Of a stretch of 64,000 nt of DNA, positions 37,548 through 45,960 are shown in pieces (position 1 is the stretch's first letter; each line of letters opens with the position of its first letter). Under the pieces are notes generated by a model. It saw nothing but the letters and a program-made list of their open reading frames with translations, had not been told where the DNA came from and ran no database searches. The translations under genes were made by a program, and so were the position numbers. The DNA is from Sporolactobacillus spathodeae (GTDB lineage Bacteria; Bacillota; Bacilli; Bacillales; Sporolactobacillaceae). Location of the stretch: positions 1 to 64,000 of the forward strand of contig NZ_JAFBEV010000011.1 of assembly GCF_016908935.1 (NCBI RefSeq), in the 5' to 3' direction.

Positions 37548-38300
37548 ATGCGGGTAGATGGCAGGAGTAATGACGCACTTAGAAAAATAGAAATCGTTCC
37601 AAATTATATTATCCATCCGGAAGGGTCGGTCTTAATTTCAATCGGACAAACGAAAGTGATTTGCAATGCGACAATCGAAGATAAAGTACCGCCATTTATG
37701 CGTGGTCAGAAAAAAGGCTGGATTACGGCAGAATATTCGATGTTGCCTCGCGCCACGCCAGAACGGACGATTCGCGAAGCGGCTAGGGGCAAGTTAACCG
37801 GACGGACGATGGAAATCCAGAGATTAATCGGTCGTGCGCTGCGTTCAGTTGTTGATTTGACGAAAATGGGTGAGCGAACGATATGGATAGACTGCGATGT
37901 TATTCAGGCAGATGGCGGCACACGGACAGCTTCGATTACCGGGGCGTTTGTGGCGATGATTCTTGCGTTCCAAAAAGCAGTGGAACGCAAACAGATTGCC
38001 AAGATCCCAGTGACTGCCTATCTCGCAGCAACCTCAGTTGGCGTTCATCCGCAGCATGGACCGATTCTTGATCTTTGCTATGCTGAGGATTCGACAACGA
38101 ATGTCGATATGAATATCGTCATGACAAGTAGAGGCGAGTACATTGAAATTCAGGGCACTGGGGAAGAAGCGCCATTCAGCGATGATCAGTTGGCCCAATT
38201 GATTGCGCTCGCGAAAAAAGGCATCGGTCAACTCATTGAAGCAGAGCGGCAAGTAATCGGCGATCTGCTGACGGGAGAAAAGGAAGGAAGCAAACGATGA
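37548..38300 (+). CDS. rph: Ribonuclease PH
   Basis: Phosphorolytic 3'-5' exoribonuclease that trims tRNA 3' ends. 250 residues, typical. Recognised by [15 protein letters not shown] at the start, [22 protein letters not shown], and [30 protein letters not shown] precedes ATG. First gene of the rph-rdgB-ysnB operon, whose members overlap by four bases. Confidence 0.96.
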   Translation: MRVDGRSNDALRKIEIVPNYIIHPEGSVLISIGQTKVICNATIEDKVPPFMRGQKKGWITAEYSMLPRATPERTIREAARGKLTGRTMEIQRLIGRALRSVVDLTKMGERTIWIDCDVIQADGGTRTASITGAFVAMILAFQKAVERKQIAKIPVTAYLAATSVGVHPQHGPILDLCYAEDSTTNVDMNIVMTSRGEYIEIQGTGEEAPFSDDQLAQLIALAKKGIGQLIEAERQVIGDLLTGEKEGSKR

Positions 38301-38902
38301 CACAACTCGTTATCGCCTCAAATAATCCAGGCAAAATAAAAGAAATTAAGACATTGCTGGCTCCGTTTCAAGTGGATGTTGTTTCGTTAAAAGACTTGGG
38401 ACTTGCTATTGATGTACCGGAAACGGGCACAACTTTTCAAGAGAACGCACAACTGAAAGCAGAGGCGATCGCGGCGCGTACTGGACAATGGACACTCGCC
38501 GACGACTCGGGCTTGTGCGTGGACGCGCTTGGCGGCGAACCGGGGGTTTATTCCGCCCGTTATTCGGGACCTGAAAAAGACGATACGCGCAATATCGATA
38601 AATTACTCGGCAAAATGGCAGAGCTACCCGATGCTAAGCGCAACGCGTTTTTTACATGTGTCCTTGCCCTCAGCCATCCGGGAAAACCAACACATTTTGC
38701 GGAGGGTCGTTGTGACGGTCGAATAACGCGTGAGCGTCACGGCGAATCCGGCTTTGGCTACGATCCAGTTTTTCTGATTGTGGATCGGGGGGAAACATTT
38801 GCGGAAATGGGCAGTGAAGCGAAGAACGCAATCAGCCATCGCGCACGGGCACTTCGCCAATTGGCAGCGCATTGGAAAGTATGGACGGGTGAGGATGAAT
38901 GA
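38297..38902 (+). CDS. rdgB: XTP/dITP diphosphatase (RdgB/HAM1)
   Basis: Hydrolyses non-canonical purine triphosphates to keep them out of nucleic acids. 201 residues, with [10 protein letters not shown] at the start, [22 protein letters not shown] (catalytic Asp) and [13 protein letters not shown] overlap with rph, with GGAAGG upstream. Confidence 0.96.
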   Translation: MTQLVIASNNPGKIKEIKTLLAPFQVDVVSLKDLGLAIDVPETGTTFQENAQLKAEAIAARTGQWTLADDSGLCVDALGGEPGVYSARYSGPEKDDTRNIDKLLGKMAELPDAKRNAFFTCVLALSHPGKPTHFAEGRCDGRITRERHGESGFGYDPVFLIVDRGETFAEMGSEAKNAISHRARALRQLAAHWKVWTGEDE

Positions 38903-39411
38903 AACATCTGATTGTCAGTGACACACACGGATGGAAGAAAGAAGTGGCTAATCTCCGCGATCGGTATGCAGACGCAGTAGATGGTTGCATTCACTGCGGT
39001 GACTCCGAACTTCCGGCGAACAGCCCGGAAATGGCCGGATTTGTGGCTGTGGAAGGAAATTGTGATCGCCCAGCCGCCTACCCGGACGAACGCTTCGTAT
39101 CCATTGGCGCGTTGCACATTCTCGTGGCGCACGGCCATCTTGCTGGTGTGCGCTATTCGCCGGATAACCTGATATTTCGCGCGAAAGAGCTTGGCGCGCA
39201 GATCGTCTGCCACGGTCATACGCATTTTGCTGGAGCCTTGAAAAAAGATGGCGTAATTGTCATTAACCCAGGCAGTCTGCGCTTGCCGCGGAATTATTTT
39301 GAAGGTACATACGCTGTTTTAGAAACCACGAACGGCGCAGTTTCAATCCGTTATTTTAATCAAAAGGGCGAAGCAGTTGATCGCTTCGCTGCCGACTTTC
39401 CGATCGGTTGA
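38899..39411 (+). CDS. ysnB: YfcE/MJ0936 family metallophosphoesterase
   Basis: 170 residues with the calcineurin-like metal motifs in order: SDTHGWKK, HCGDSE, EGNCD, HGH, and CHGHTHFAG...NPGSLRLPR. Orthologue of B. subtilis YsnB by position after rph and rdgB. Probably a phosphodiesterase; the natural substrate is unknown. ATGA overlap with rdgB. Confidence 0.92.
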   Translation: MKHLIVSDTHGWKKEVANLRDRYADAVDGCIHCGDSELPANSPEMAGFVAVEGNCDRPAAYPDERFVSIGALHILVAHGHLAGVRYSPDNLIFRAKELGAQIVCHGHTHFAGALKKDGVIVINPGSLRLPRNYFEGTYAVLETTNGAVSIRYFNQKGEAVDRFAADFPIG

Positions 39412-39468
39412 CCCTATTAAAAAAGAGAGAATTTGGAAGCTTAAGTATCATAGAAATAATTGAAAAGC

Positions 39469-39504
39469 GAATCCGGCCACCCATTTGGGCAGCCGGATTC
39501 TTTT
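39469..39504 (+). terminator. Terminator of rph-rdgB-ysnB
   Basis: Perfect 9-bp stem GAATCCGGC / GCCGGATTC with a 14-base loop, then TTTT. Confidence 0.82.
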
Positions 39505-39715
39505 CCGTTCATTTACCGCCGAGTCAGGCGGCACAAGGAGTGATGAGGAGGGCACTCTTTTTGGCGGTTTATCAAGCAGCCCTGATTGTCTACTTGATAC
39601 TGTATCTTATGTTGCTCTCTATTTCGGAGAGAGGGTATATGAACGAGCAAAAACGCCTTTTTTTAACCCTTCACTTTTTTTGTACGTTAAGAATGTATAT
39701 AGAATTTTGGCGGGA

Positions 39716-40667
39716 AATGCGGCGTAGGCACTCTGACATCTGCGGGAACAGCGTGCCAGACAAAGCTCACAGATTTTTGCCTGTTCGAAGAAACCCGCGG
39801 CGCCCGCGGCAAGCGAGCAGCCGAAGCACATTTGTTACAAAAAAGGATGGATCGCCAAGTTTTTCTAAGAAGATAAGAATGTATAAGATTTTGCGCGAAA
39901 AATGCAGCGGAGGCGCGAGACGCCTGCGGGAATAGCAAGCCAAGTGAGACCCCGCAGATTCCAGTTTGTTTGAGGAGGCTCACGGATTGCCCGCGGCAAG
40001 CGAGCAGCCGGAGTGTAATTGTTACAAGAAAGTATAAGGATTTTTGCACAAAAATGCAGCGAAGGTGCGAGACGCCTGCGGGAAAAGCGAGCCAAGTGAG
40101 ACCCCGCAGATTCCAGCTTGTTTGAGGAGGCTCACGGATCGCCCGCGGCAAGCGAGCGACCGGAGCGCATTACTGCATAAATTGACTTGTCAAAGTCTTT
40201 TGATGAAAAATGCGGCGGAGGCGCGAGACGCCTGCGGGAAGCGCAGGACAAGGGAGACCCCGCAGATTCTAGCCTGTCCGAGGAGGCTTCCGTCCTGCCC
40301 GCGGCAAGCGAGTAGCCGAAGCGCATTACTGCCTAAATTGACTTGTCAAAGTCTTTTGATGAAAAATGCAGCGAAGGTGCGAGACGCCTGCGGGAAAAGC
40401 GAGCCAAGGGAGACCCCGCAGATTCCAGCTTGTTTGAGGAGGCTCACGGATCGCCCGCGGCAAGCGAGCGACCGGAGCGTAATTGTTACAAGAAAGTATA
40501 AGGATTTTTGCACAAAAATGCAGCGGAGGCGCGAGACACCTGCGGGAATAGCAAGCCAAGTGAGACCCCGCAGATTCCAGTTTGTTTGAGGAGGCTCACG
40601 GATTGCCCGCGGCAAGCGAGCAGCCGGAGCGTAATTGTTACAAAAAAGGACTTGGCAAAGCCAAGTT
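39716..40667. repeat. Array of six structured repeats
   Basis: Units start at about 39716 (degenerate), 39901, 40052, 40207, 40361 and 40516; the last five have a 151-157 bp period. Stem types in order from the second: GCAA/TTGC, GCGA/TCGC, GCAGGAC/GTCCTGC, GCGA/TCGC with a mismatched lower stem, GCAA/TTGC. Units two and six are almost identical, as are three and five. The array ends in ACTTGGCAAAGCCAAGT. No protein-coding gene is supported inside, though long open frames run through it. Confidence 0.9.
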
Positions 40668-40700
40668 AATCTAATGCTAAAAGAATCCAATGACTAAATA

Positions 40701-40773
40701 CTAGGGAAAATGGGCACACTGGCGGCTGTCAGAACGAGCAAAAAGCAGGCAGAATGGCTTGTTCCCTAGGAGG
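40701..40773 (+). promoter_or_regulatory. Structured leader overlapping a ribosome site
   Basis: CTAGGGAA (40701-40708) pairs perfectly with TTCCCTAG (40762-40769), enclosing 53 bases with a further possible CTGTC/GGCAG helix. The right arm covers the first bases of AGGAGG (40768-40773) that serves ATG at 40783. No known riboswitch class was recognised. It may hide the ribosome site. Confidence 0.4.
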
Positions 40774-40782
40774 CTGCTTCAA

Positions 40783-40877
40783 TGGAAGGTAATTTTTTTA
40801 AAGGAGTTGCATGGGCGCTGGCGTTCTGCTTGCCCTTCTGGTTTCTAGTAATCGGTTTGATTGTTCATCTATTTTAA
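40783..40877 (+). pseudogene. Small membrane peptide gene with a one-base frameshift
   Basis: ATG at 40783 follows AGGAGG by nine bases and reads MEGNFFK, then leaves frame after a T7-AA run and stops at 40848. Adding one A after the T-run restores a 31-residue peptide ending GVAWALAFCLPFWFLVIGLI-type sequence plus VHLF, a good membrane helix, with stop at 40877. Either a real decayed gene or a homopolymer sequencing error. No family is recognised. Confidence 0.45.
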
Positions 40878-41054
40878 TCCCAAAAGACCTTGTGGAAGAG
40901 ATTTCAGACGGGCTTCGCAGATTTCAACCTGATGTTTGAGGTGCAAGAAAAGACATCATCATCATCCTGCTGTCCTTTTTAAGAACAGTAAAGAATACAC
41001 AATTACCTAATACATTTTTCCGTGTGGCATATACTACCTGACGAGGTGATTATC

Positions 41055-41870
41055 ATGCGGACGATGTGGAAGGGTTCAATACAATTCGGTCTTGTGTATA
41101 TCCCGATCAAGCTGTATACCGCAACGGAGAATAAAGATATCAAACTACACATGCTTCACAAAGACTGCATGGCACCCATCAATTACGTTCGGACGTGTTC
41201 GAAATGCGGCAAGCCGGTCGGAAACGATGAAATCATCAAAGCGTATGAATACGCACCAGACCGCTATGTACCAATCAGCGAAGAAGAATTGACGAATCTT
41301 CAGGACGAGGGAATAAAAAGCATCGAAATCATCAATTTCGTTAATCTGAGCGAAATTGATCCGATTTATTTTGAAAAGTCGTATTTTATTGGTCCGGACA
41401 GTGGTCAAGGTCTTCGCGCCTACTCGCTTCTACGCCAATCGATCAGTGATTCGAATAAAATTGGGCTCGCCAATATCATCATTCGTTCAAAGCAGCATCT
41501 TGCCGCTATCCGCAGCTTTGGAAACGGTATGCTGCTTGAAACCCTCTACTATCCTGACGAGGTGCGGAGTATCAACGAAGTACCAGGACTCGCTGACGTT
41601 CTTGCCCAAAATGAGAAAAAAGAGTTGTCTATCGCGACCCAGTTAATTGAACAATTGACCGCACGCTTTCAACCGGATAATTACAAAGATGATTACCGTC
41701 AGAAGCTAGAAGCATTGATTCAAAGCAAAGCCGCCGGTATCAAACCGGAGCAGAAAAAAGGCACCGCTGCTGCGCCCAACGTGGTTGATTTGCTGGCCGC
41801 GCTTGAAGCGAGTGTCAAGGAAGCCAAACCAAAGCGGAAAACCGCGCCGCGTAAGAAGAAAACCTCATGA
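41055..41870 (+). CDS. ku: Ku, DNA end-binding protein of non-homologous end joining
   Basis: 271 residues; homodimeric ring that holds DNA ends. N-terminal MRTMWKGSIQFGLVYIPIKLY is the family signature, with SEEELTNL and YFEKSYFIGPD of the beta-barrel core and a Lys-rich tail (KPKRKTAPRKKK) that binds DNA and ligase. GAGGTGAT precedes ATG at 41055; an upstream ATG at 41022 lacks a ribosome site. The ligase gene overlaps its stop. In Bacillus this system repairs breaks in germinating spores. Confidence 0.95.
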   Translation: MRTMWKGSIQFGLVYIPIKLYTATENKDIKLHMLHKDCMAPINYVRTCSKCGKPVGNDEIIKAYEYAPDRYVPISEEELTNLQDEGIKSIEIINFVNLSEIDPIYFEKSYFIGPDSGQGLRAYSLLRQSISDSNKIGLANIIIRSKQHLAAIRSFGNGMLLETLYYPDEVRSINEVPGLADVLAQNEKKELSIATQLIEQLTARFQPDNYKDDYRQKLEALIQSKAAGIKPEQKKGTAAAPNVVDLLAALEASVKEAKPKRKTAPRKKKTS

Positions 41871-42832
41871 TATTGGATCCACTTATCCCCTTTGAACCCG
41901 TTGCGGCTGTTGCTATTCCAGACGACAAGGAGTGGGTGCATCAAGTGAAATGGGACGGGGTGCGGTTGCTCGCCTATTATGATGGGGAAACGACTGCTCT
42001 TTATAATCGGCGCAAACGCCTTCGCACGGCACAATACCCAGAATTGGCTGATGCCACCGCGTATTGCGGCGCTCGATCGGCAATTTTCGACGGCGAAGTG
42101 ATTGCACTTGATGAAACGGGAAAACCATCGTTTCATCAAGTGATGCGTCGCGATTCTTTGCGCCGGTTGGAACGTTTGCCGTCGCTTCGCAATGCTTTGC
42201 CCGTAGTCTATATGGTTTTTGATTTGCTCTATGCAAACGGACGTTGGATCACGGGCAAGTCATTACAGGATCGTTCGGAACAGCTTGATAAGTTGCTTTA
42301 TGAGACGGAAAATGTACGCCGGGTTCCATGGCAGACGGATGGAGAAGGCTTATTTAACGCTGTCTGTAGTCAAAATTTGGAAGGCATCGTCTCAAAGAAT
42401 CTTCATTCTGTGTATCAAGTTGGCGGTAAAGCGCCTGTCTGGCGAAAAATTAAGCATTACAAGGATGTGATCGCCGTCGTTGGCGGCATCACCTACCGAG
42501 AACAAACGGTGAACGCGCTGCTGCTTGGCTTATATAATGAGCAACGTCAATTGATTTATATCGGCCACGCTGGATCCGGTCGTTTGACCGCGAAAGATTG
42601 GCAGGAATTGACCAAGACGATCAGCGTGCTGAAACAGTCCGTCTGTCCATTTTCGAATACACCGCCGCGTGCATCTGAAACGCAGTGGCTTCTGCCACGA
42701 CTGACGGTAAAAATACAGTATCTTAATCGGACGATGGACGGCTTGCTTCGCCAACCAGTTATTCAGGCATTTGTCATTGAAGACCCAAGCCGCTGCCGAT
42801 TGAAGGAGTTCACCGATGAAGCAACAAATTGA
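41867..42832 (+). CDS. ligD: ATP-dependent DNA ligase of NHEJ (LigD ligase part)
   Basis: 321 residues, equal to the ligase half of B. subtilis LigD (YkoU). The adenylated Lys lies in HQVKWDGVRLLAYYDG; later motifs are IFDGEVIALDE, VYMVFDLLYANG and EGIVSKNLHSVY, and an OB-fold ends the protein. It overlaps ku by four bases. In most Bacilli the ligase and polymerase are one chain; here a separate polymerase gene follows with an overlap of 17 bases. Confidence 0.92.
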   Translation: MILDPLIPFEPVAAVAIPDDKEWVHQVKWDGVRLLAYYDGETTALYNRRKRLRTAQYPELADATAYCGARSAIFDGEVIALDETGKPSFHQVMRRDSLRRLERLPSLRNALPVVYMVFDLLYANGRWITGKSLQDRSEQLDKLLYETENVRRVPWQTDGEGLFNAVCSQNLEGIVSKNLHSVYQVGGKAPVWRKIKHYKDVIAVVGGITYREQTVNALLLGLYNEQRQLIYIGHAGSGRLTAKDWQELTKTISVLKQSVCPFSNTPPRASETQWLLPRLTVKIQYLNRTMDGLLRQPVIQAFVIEDPSRCRLKEFTDEATN

Positions 42833-43703
42833 AGCAGAAGCGCTGCTGACGCATCCAGATAAAATTATTTTTCCAAAATCAGGAATTCGTAAAATTGAAT
42901 ATCTTCTTTATTTGCGCGCGGTTGCTCCGTTTATGTTTCCTTTTCTTGCCAACCGTGCTTTAACGGTTATCCGCTACCCACACGGCATCGGCGGTCTTCA
43001 TTTCTTTCAGAAAAATTGTCCTGATTATGCGCCGTCCTTTGTGCGGACAGTTGTCGAAGAAGACATCCGCGCGATCATTTGCGATCGCCTTGACACATTG
43101 CTCTGGCTTGGCAACCAATTGGCCATTGAATTTCACATACCGTTCCGGGTGGTTGGCCAGAGGTGTCCTATCGAAATTGTAATTGATCTAGATCCACCGG
43201 ATCGGGCACATTTTTCACTTGCTGTTGAAGCCGCGCTTTTGCTGCAAGGTGTCTTGGAACGGCTGCAGATTGCCAGTTTTCCGAAGCTCTCCGGCAGCCG
43301 AGGTTTGCAGATCCATATTCCATTGTCTCGGCAGCAACTAACTTTTGAAGACACACGTCGTTTTACGACTTTTCTTGCGGAATGGTTGATCGAGCAGCAT
43401 CCGGATCGTTTCACAACTGAGCGTCTGAAGAAAAACCGCGGCAGTCGCCTTTATGTGGATTATATCCAGCATGCGGAGGGAAAAACGATAATTTGTCCTT
43501 ATTCGCTTCGGGCAAAGCCGGATGCTACGGTTGCTACGCCTCTTGCCTGGAACGAAGTGACAGAAGCGCTGCGCATCGAATCGTTCACAATGGCCACAGT
43601 CCAGCAGCGATTGGCCCAGGGTATGAACCCATGGAAAAATTATTTTCAAACCGAGAATCGAGCGCTGCCACCAATTATTGCTTCTTTGAGGCTTGTTAAG
43701 TGA
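42816..43703 (+). CDS. NHEJ polymerase/primase (LigD PolDom part)
   Basis: 295-residue archaeo-eukaryotic primase-type polymerase that fills gaps at broken ends. IIFPKSGIRKIEYLLYL opens the domain; catalytic Asp pair is in EIVIDLDPPDRAHF, and KLSGSRGLQIHIPL and LYVDYIQHAEGKTI are typical. It has its own AAGGAG seven bases before ATG, inside the ligase gene's end, so the split is a true gene fission with coupled translation rather than a simple frameshift. Ligase plus polymerase equal the length of fused LigD. Confidence 0.92.
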   Translation: MKQQIEAEALLTHPDKIIFPKSGIRKIEYLLYLRAVAPFMFPFLANRALTVIRYPHGIGGLHFFQKNCPDYAPSFVRTVVEEDIRAIICDRLDTLLWLGNQLAIEFHIPFRVVGQRCPIEIVIDLDPPDRAHFSLAVEAALLLQGVLERLQIASFPKLSGSRGLQIHIPLSRQQLTFEDTRRFTTFLAEWLIEQHPDRFTTERLKKNRGSRLYVDYIQHAEGKTIICPYSLRAKPDATVATPLAWNEVTEALRIESFTMATVQQRLAQGMNPWKNYFQTENRALPPIIASLRLVK

Positions 43704-43735
43704 GCAGAACTTTTTAAAAATGGAGTCAATCTGTT

Positions 43736-43741
43736 TATAAT
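43736..43741 (+). promoter_or_regulatory. Candidate -10 of the nitroreductase gene
   Basis: TATAAT at 43736-43741 with TTTAAA 17 bp upstream, 50 bp before the start codon. Confidence 0.45.
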
Positions 43742-43791
43742 GAATTTTGCTGGAACCATTGCAGTTACAAGATTTGATGGAGGGATTATTT

Positions 43792-44478
43792 ATGGTTGAA
43801 ATAAGAAATAAAGACACAATTAAAGAAGATATTCTGAAGGCGTTTCGATTCCGTCATGCCTGCAAGTTATTTGATGTGCAAAAGAAGATTAGCGATGAGG
43901 ATTTTCAATTTATTCTTGAAACCGGGCATCTTTCGCCAAGCTCATTTGGACTCGAGCCGTGGAAATTCGTTGTACTGCAAAATCAGCAGCTGCGTGACAA
44001 ATTGGCGGAAGTTTCATGGGGAGCTGTAGATAAACTGAAAACGGCAAGCCATTTTGTTCTTGTCCTTTCGCGAAAATCTAACAACCTTGAGGCAAATTCT
44101 TCGCATGTTCAGCACATGCTGAAAGATATTCAAAAGCTGCCTGAGCATGTGCAACAGATGATGACCGGCGCAATTGATAATTTTGAAAAAGCTGACTTTC
44201 AATTGACGCAAAATGATCGTGTTTTCTTTGAATGGGGCTGTCGCCAGGACTATCTCGCAGTTGCTAATATGATGACTGCGGCTGCGGAAATTGGCATTGA
44301 CTCTTGTCCGATCGAGGGCTTTAATCGAGAAAAAGTTGATCAATTGTTGCGCAGCGAAGGTATTATTGGCGCGGAGGATTGGGGTATAGCCTGTATGGTT
44401 GCATTCGGCTATCGTGCTAAAGAACCACGTCCCAAAACAAGGCAGCCATTGGAAGACGTTGTAAGCTGGATTCACTAA
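43792..44478 (+). CDS. Nitroreductase family FMN-dependent NAD(P)H oxidoreductase
   Basis: 228 residues from ATG at 43792, which follows GGAGGG; an upstream in-frame ATG at 43747 lacks one. FMN-site pattern FRHACKLFD near the N-terminus, LSPSSFGLEPWKFVVLQ, and ACMVAFGYRAKEPRPKTRQP at the end. Reduces nitro compounds or quinones; the physiological substrate is unknown. Confidence 0.9.
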   Translation: MVEIRNKDTIKEDILKAFRFRHACKLFDVQKKISDEDFQFILETGHLSPSSFGLEPWKFVVLQNQQLRDKLAEVSWGAVDKLKTASHFVLVLSRKSNNLEANSSHVQHMLKDIQKLPEHVQQMMTGAIDNFEKADFQLTQNDRVFFEWGCRQDYLAVANMMTAAAEIGIDSCPIEGFNREKVDQLLRSEGIIGAEDWGIACMVAFGYRAKEPRPKTRQPLEDVVSWIH

Positions 44479-44485
44479 TAATAAC

Positions 44486-44508
44486 GAGCCGATGAGGCTC
44501 TTTTTTTT
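44486..44508 (+). terminator. Nitroreductase terminator
   Basis: Short stem GAGCC / GGCTC, loop GATGA, then eight Ts. Confidence 0.72.
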
Positions 44509-44529
44509 AGAGAAAGAATAAGATTTTGC

Positions 44530-44622
44530 ACAAAAAATCGAGCGAAGTGCGCGGCGCCTGCGGCAAGCGAGCAACCAAAGCGCAATTGTTAAAAAAGGAC
44601 TTAGCAGGCCAAGATTTTCTCA
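44530..44622. repeat. Structured repeat with internal deletion
   Basis: GCGCCTGCGG joins directly to CAAGCGAGCAACC: the deletion spans from the first CTGCGG to the last CCGCGG, as expected for recombination or slippage between those arms. The tail is intact. 44626-44802 holds nothing recognisable. Confidence 0.7.
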
Positions 44623-44802
44623 GTATGTTCCAGATGTATCAGTTTAAAAGAAACGGAGCGGCAAAAACAGGCTGTCCCGTTTGAATCAATCAGTATCCGG
44701 CCAAGGTGTCGCCTCATATAGTAAAGGTAAAGACATGTCAAACGCATTGGCAAAATGCGGCGCTGCACCTTAAGAGCATGATTCATAGTGAGGCGATGAA
44801 CC

Positions 44803-45093
44803 ATGAAAATCGGACAATGGGTTCATACTAAATACATGGGGAAACATGAATGCATCGGCTTTGTTACCGCTGTTTACCCGGACTTCAAACGCTGTAAATT
44901 ACGGGTCACTCGCTGCGATCATTATCCAAACATGAAGTGGTTGGAGATTGCTTTTGACGACGCGATTGACGAGCAATGGGAACTCTCTTCGGAAGAGTTT
45001 GATCACCTGATTGACTTGGCGCTCGCCACATATGACGAAGATTGGTTCCATAATTTGGTGGCACGGAAAAGACGCTTGTTTACCAATTATTAA
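44803..45093 (+). CDS. Small protein with an IDEAL-like C-terminus
   Basis: 96 residues. The N-terminal half (IGQWVHTKYMGKHECIGFVT) looks like a small beta domain. The C-terminus, FDHLIDLALATYDEDWFHNL, resembles the IDEAL domain pattern I-D-x-A-L-x-x-x-D-E-x-x-F found in Bacillales proteins that bind partners such as the Clp adaptors or competence factors. No function is assigned. Its own terminator follows. Confidence 0.7.
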   Translation: MKIGQWVHTKYMGKHECIGFVTAVYPDFKRCKLRVTRCDHYPNMKWLEIAFDDAIDEQWELSSEEFDHLIDLALATYDEDWFHNLVARKRRLFTNY

Positions 45094-45110
45094 TCGGACA
45101 GAAATGATGA

Positions 45111-45140
45111 AGCGATTGTCGCCGGCACAATCGCTTTTTT
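45111..45140 (+). terminator. Terminator after the IDEAL-like gene
   Basis: Perfect 9-bp stem AGCGATTGT / ACAATCGCT, loop CGCCGGC, then TTTTTT. Confidence 0.88.
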
Positions 45141-45242
45141 GCCAGAGGAATGATGTATCAGAAAAACTATGGCTTCACCATTGTCTAGAGGACTTATCGA
45201 TGTCAATTTTAATTCAGGCAGTTTAGCAGAATAATGGGACGC

Positions 45243-45434
45243 TTAATTGGCTTTTTTCAGATCGCCTGACAGAAAGCGCATGACCTCTTCAAATGAGACA
45301 TGAAGATGCTCACGCGGACATAAGTAGCGATACCATCCTTCTTCATAAGAACAATTGTGATCGTCACAAGCTTCGATCAGCAAATCTACGGTCTCGGTCA
45401 GCGTAGACGAATGAAAGGGTAAGATATTTTTCAT
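45243..45434 (-). CDS. Small hypothetical protein
   Basis: 63 residues; ATG at 45434 preceded by AGGAG, with a TTG two codons upstream as an alternative. It contains two short Cys segments (ACDDHNCSY and YLCPREH) and acidic ends. No family is recognised. It is transcribed away from the kimA riboswitch. Confidence 0.55.
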   Translation of the reverse strand: MKNILPFHSSTLTETVDLLIEACDDHNCSYEEGWYRYLCPREHLHVSFEEVMRFLSGDLKKAN

Positions 45435-45653
45435 GGTCAATCATCTCCTATTTATTACGTTTATATTACCATTTAATTAAAAACACATAACAAATTATGT
45501 CAAATTTTACTCTTTTCATTTGATGATCGGCTGGAGCTTTTTAAAAGAAAGGTGGATCGCTCTCTCAAACTGATAAACATTCAGGCAGAACTCCAGCGCC
45601 CAGATACGCAAATCGATACAATCGAAACGCATTTGTTGCTTGGATCTAACGTC

Positions 45654-45682
45654 TTTACAATTAAATCCACAGGACGTACACT
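45654..45682 (+). promoter_or_regulatory. Promoter of the kimA riboswitch
   Basis: TTTACA (45654-45659), 17 bp, TACACT (45677-45682), about 38 bp before the aptamer. 45441-45653 shows nothing else. Confidence 0.6.
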
Positions 45683-45720
45683 AGTCATAATCTATAATCT
45701 ACTAACAAATAATCCAGCAT

Positions 45721-45845
45721 CTTAAATCGCTTAATTCTCTGAAGCGGGGGAACCAATTTTTTGGGGTGAAGCCATTCATGGCAGGGCTATTTTCAGGTCC
45801 TAATCCGTCAGCTAACTTCGTCAGCGTTTGAGAAAAAGATGGGGC
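45721..45845 (+). ncRNA. c-di-AMP riboswitch (ydaO/yuaA class)
   Basis: Conserved blocks in order: AAATCGCTTAATTCTCTGAA, GCGGGGGAACCAATTTTTTG, GGGTGAAGCC, AGGGCTATTTTCAGGTCCTAATC (core), CCGTCAGCTAACTTCGTCAG, CGTTTGAGAAA. It lies upstream of the K+ importer kimA, as in B. subtilis ydaO. High c-di-AMP should switch expression off. A classical terminator was not identified between 45846 and 45950. Confidence 0.92.
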
Positions 45846-45960
45846 ACTCTGGCAAAGATAGAGTTGCAGACCTCTTGAGATTGATCGGGGGTCCGTTCTT
45901 GTTTGCGCACACGCTCAGAGGATAGGCGTTAAGCGCTGGGTACGAGAAAAGGTGAGTCTT

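Noticed and set aside
39408-39935. Open frame beginning in the ysnB terminator region, with an inner hydrophobic stretch near 39541
   Set aside because: It crosses the terminator and a degenerate repeat. The inner ATG at 39541 has its ribosome-like sequence too close, so coding is not supported.
40044-40589. A 181-codon open frame through the repeat array, with internally repeated peptides
   Set aside because: It exists only because repeat units keep frame; no ribosome site, and the same peptides appear in other frames and strands wherever the repeat occurs.
39716-40667. Possible CRISPR array
   Set aside because: Units are about 154 bp with long imperfect similarity and no short identical repeats with unique spacers; no cas genes nearby.
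40791-40802. Programmed -1 frameshift at the T7 run in the small membrane peptide
   Set aside because: A -1 slip on TTT TTT would place TAA next, ending translation, so slippage cannot yield the membrane peptide.
41012-41036. Sigma-G/sigma-K-like promoter CATATACTA before ku
   Set aside because: No -35 element at an acceptable distance, and the start would leave almost no leader before the ribosome site.
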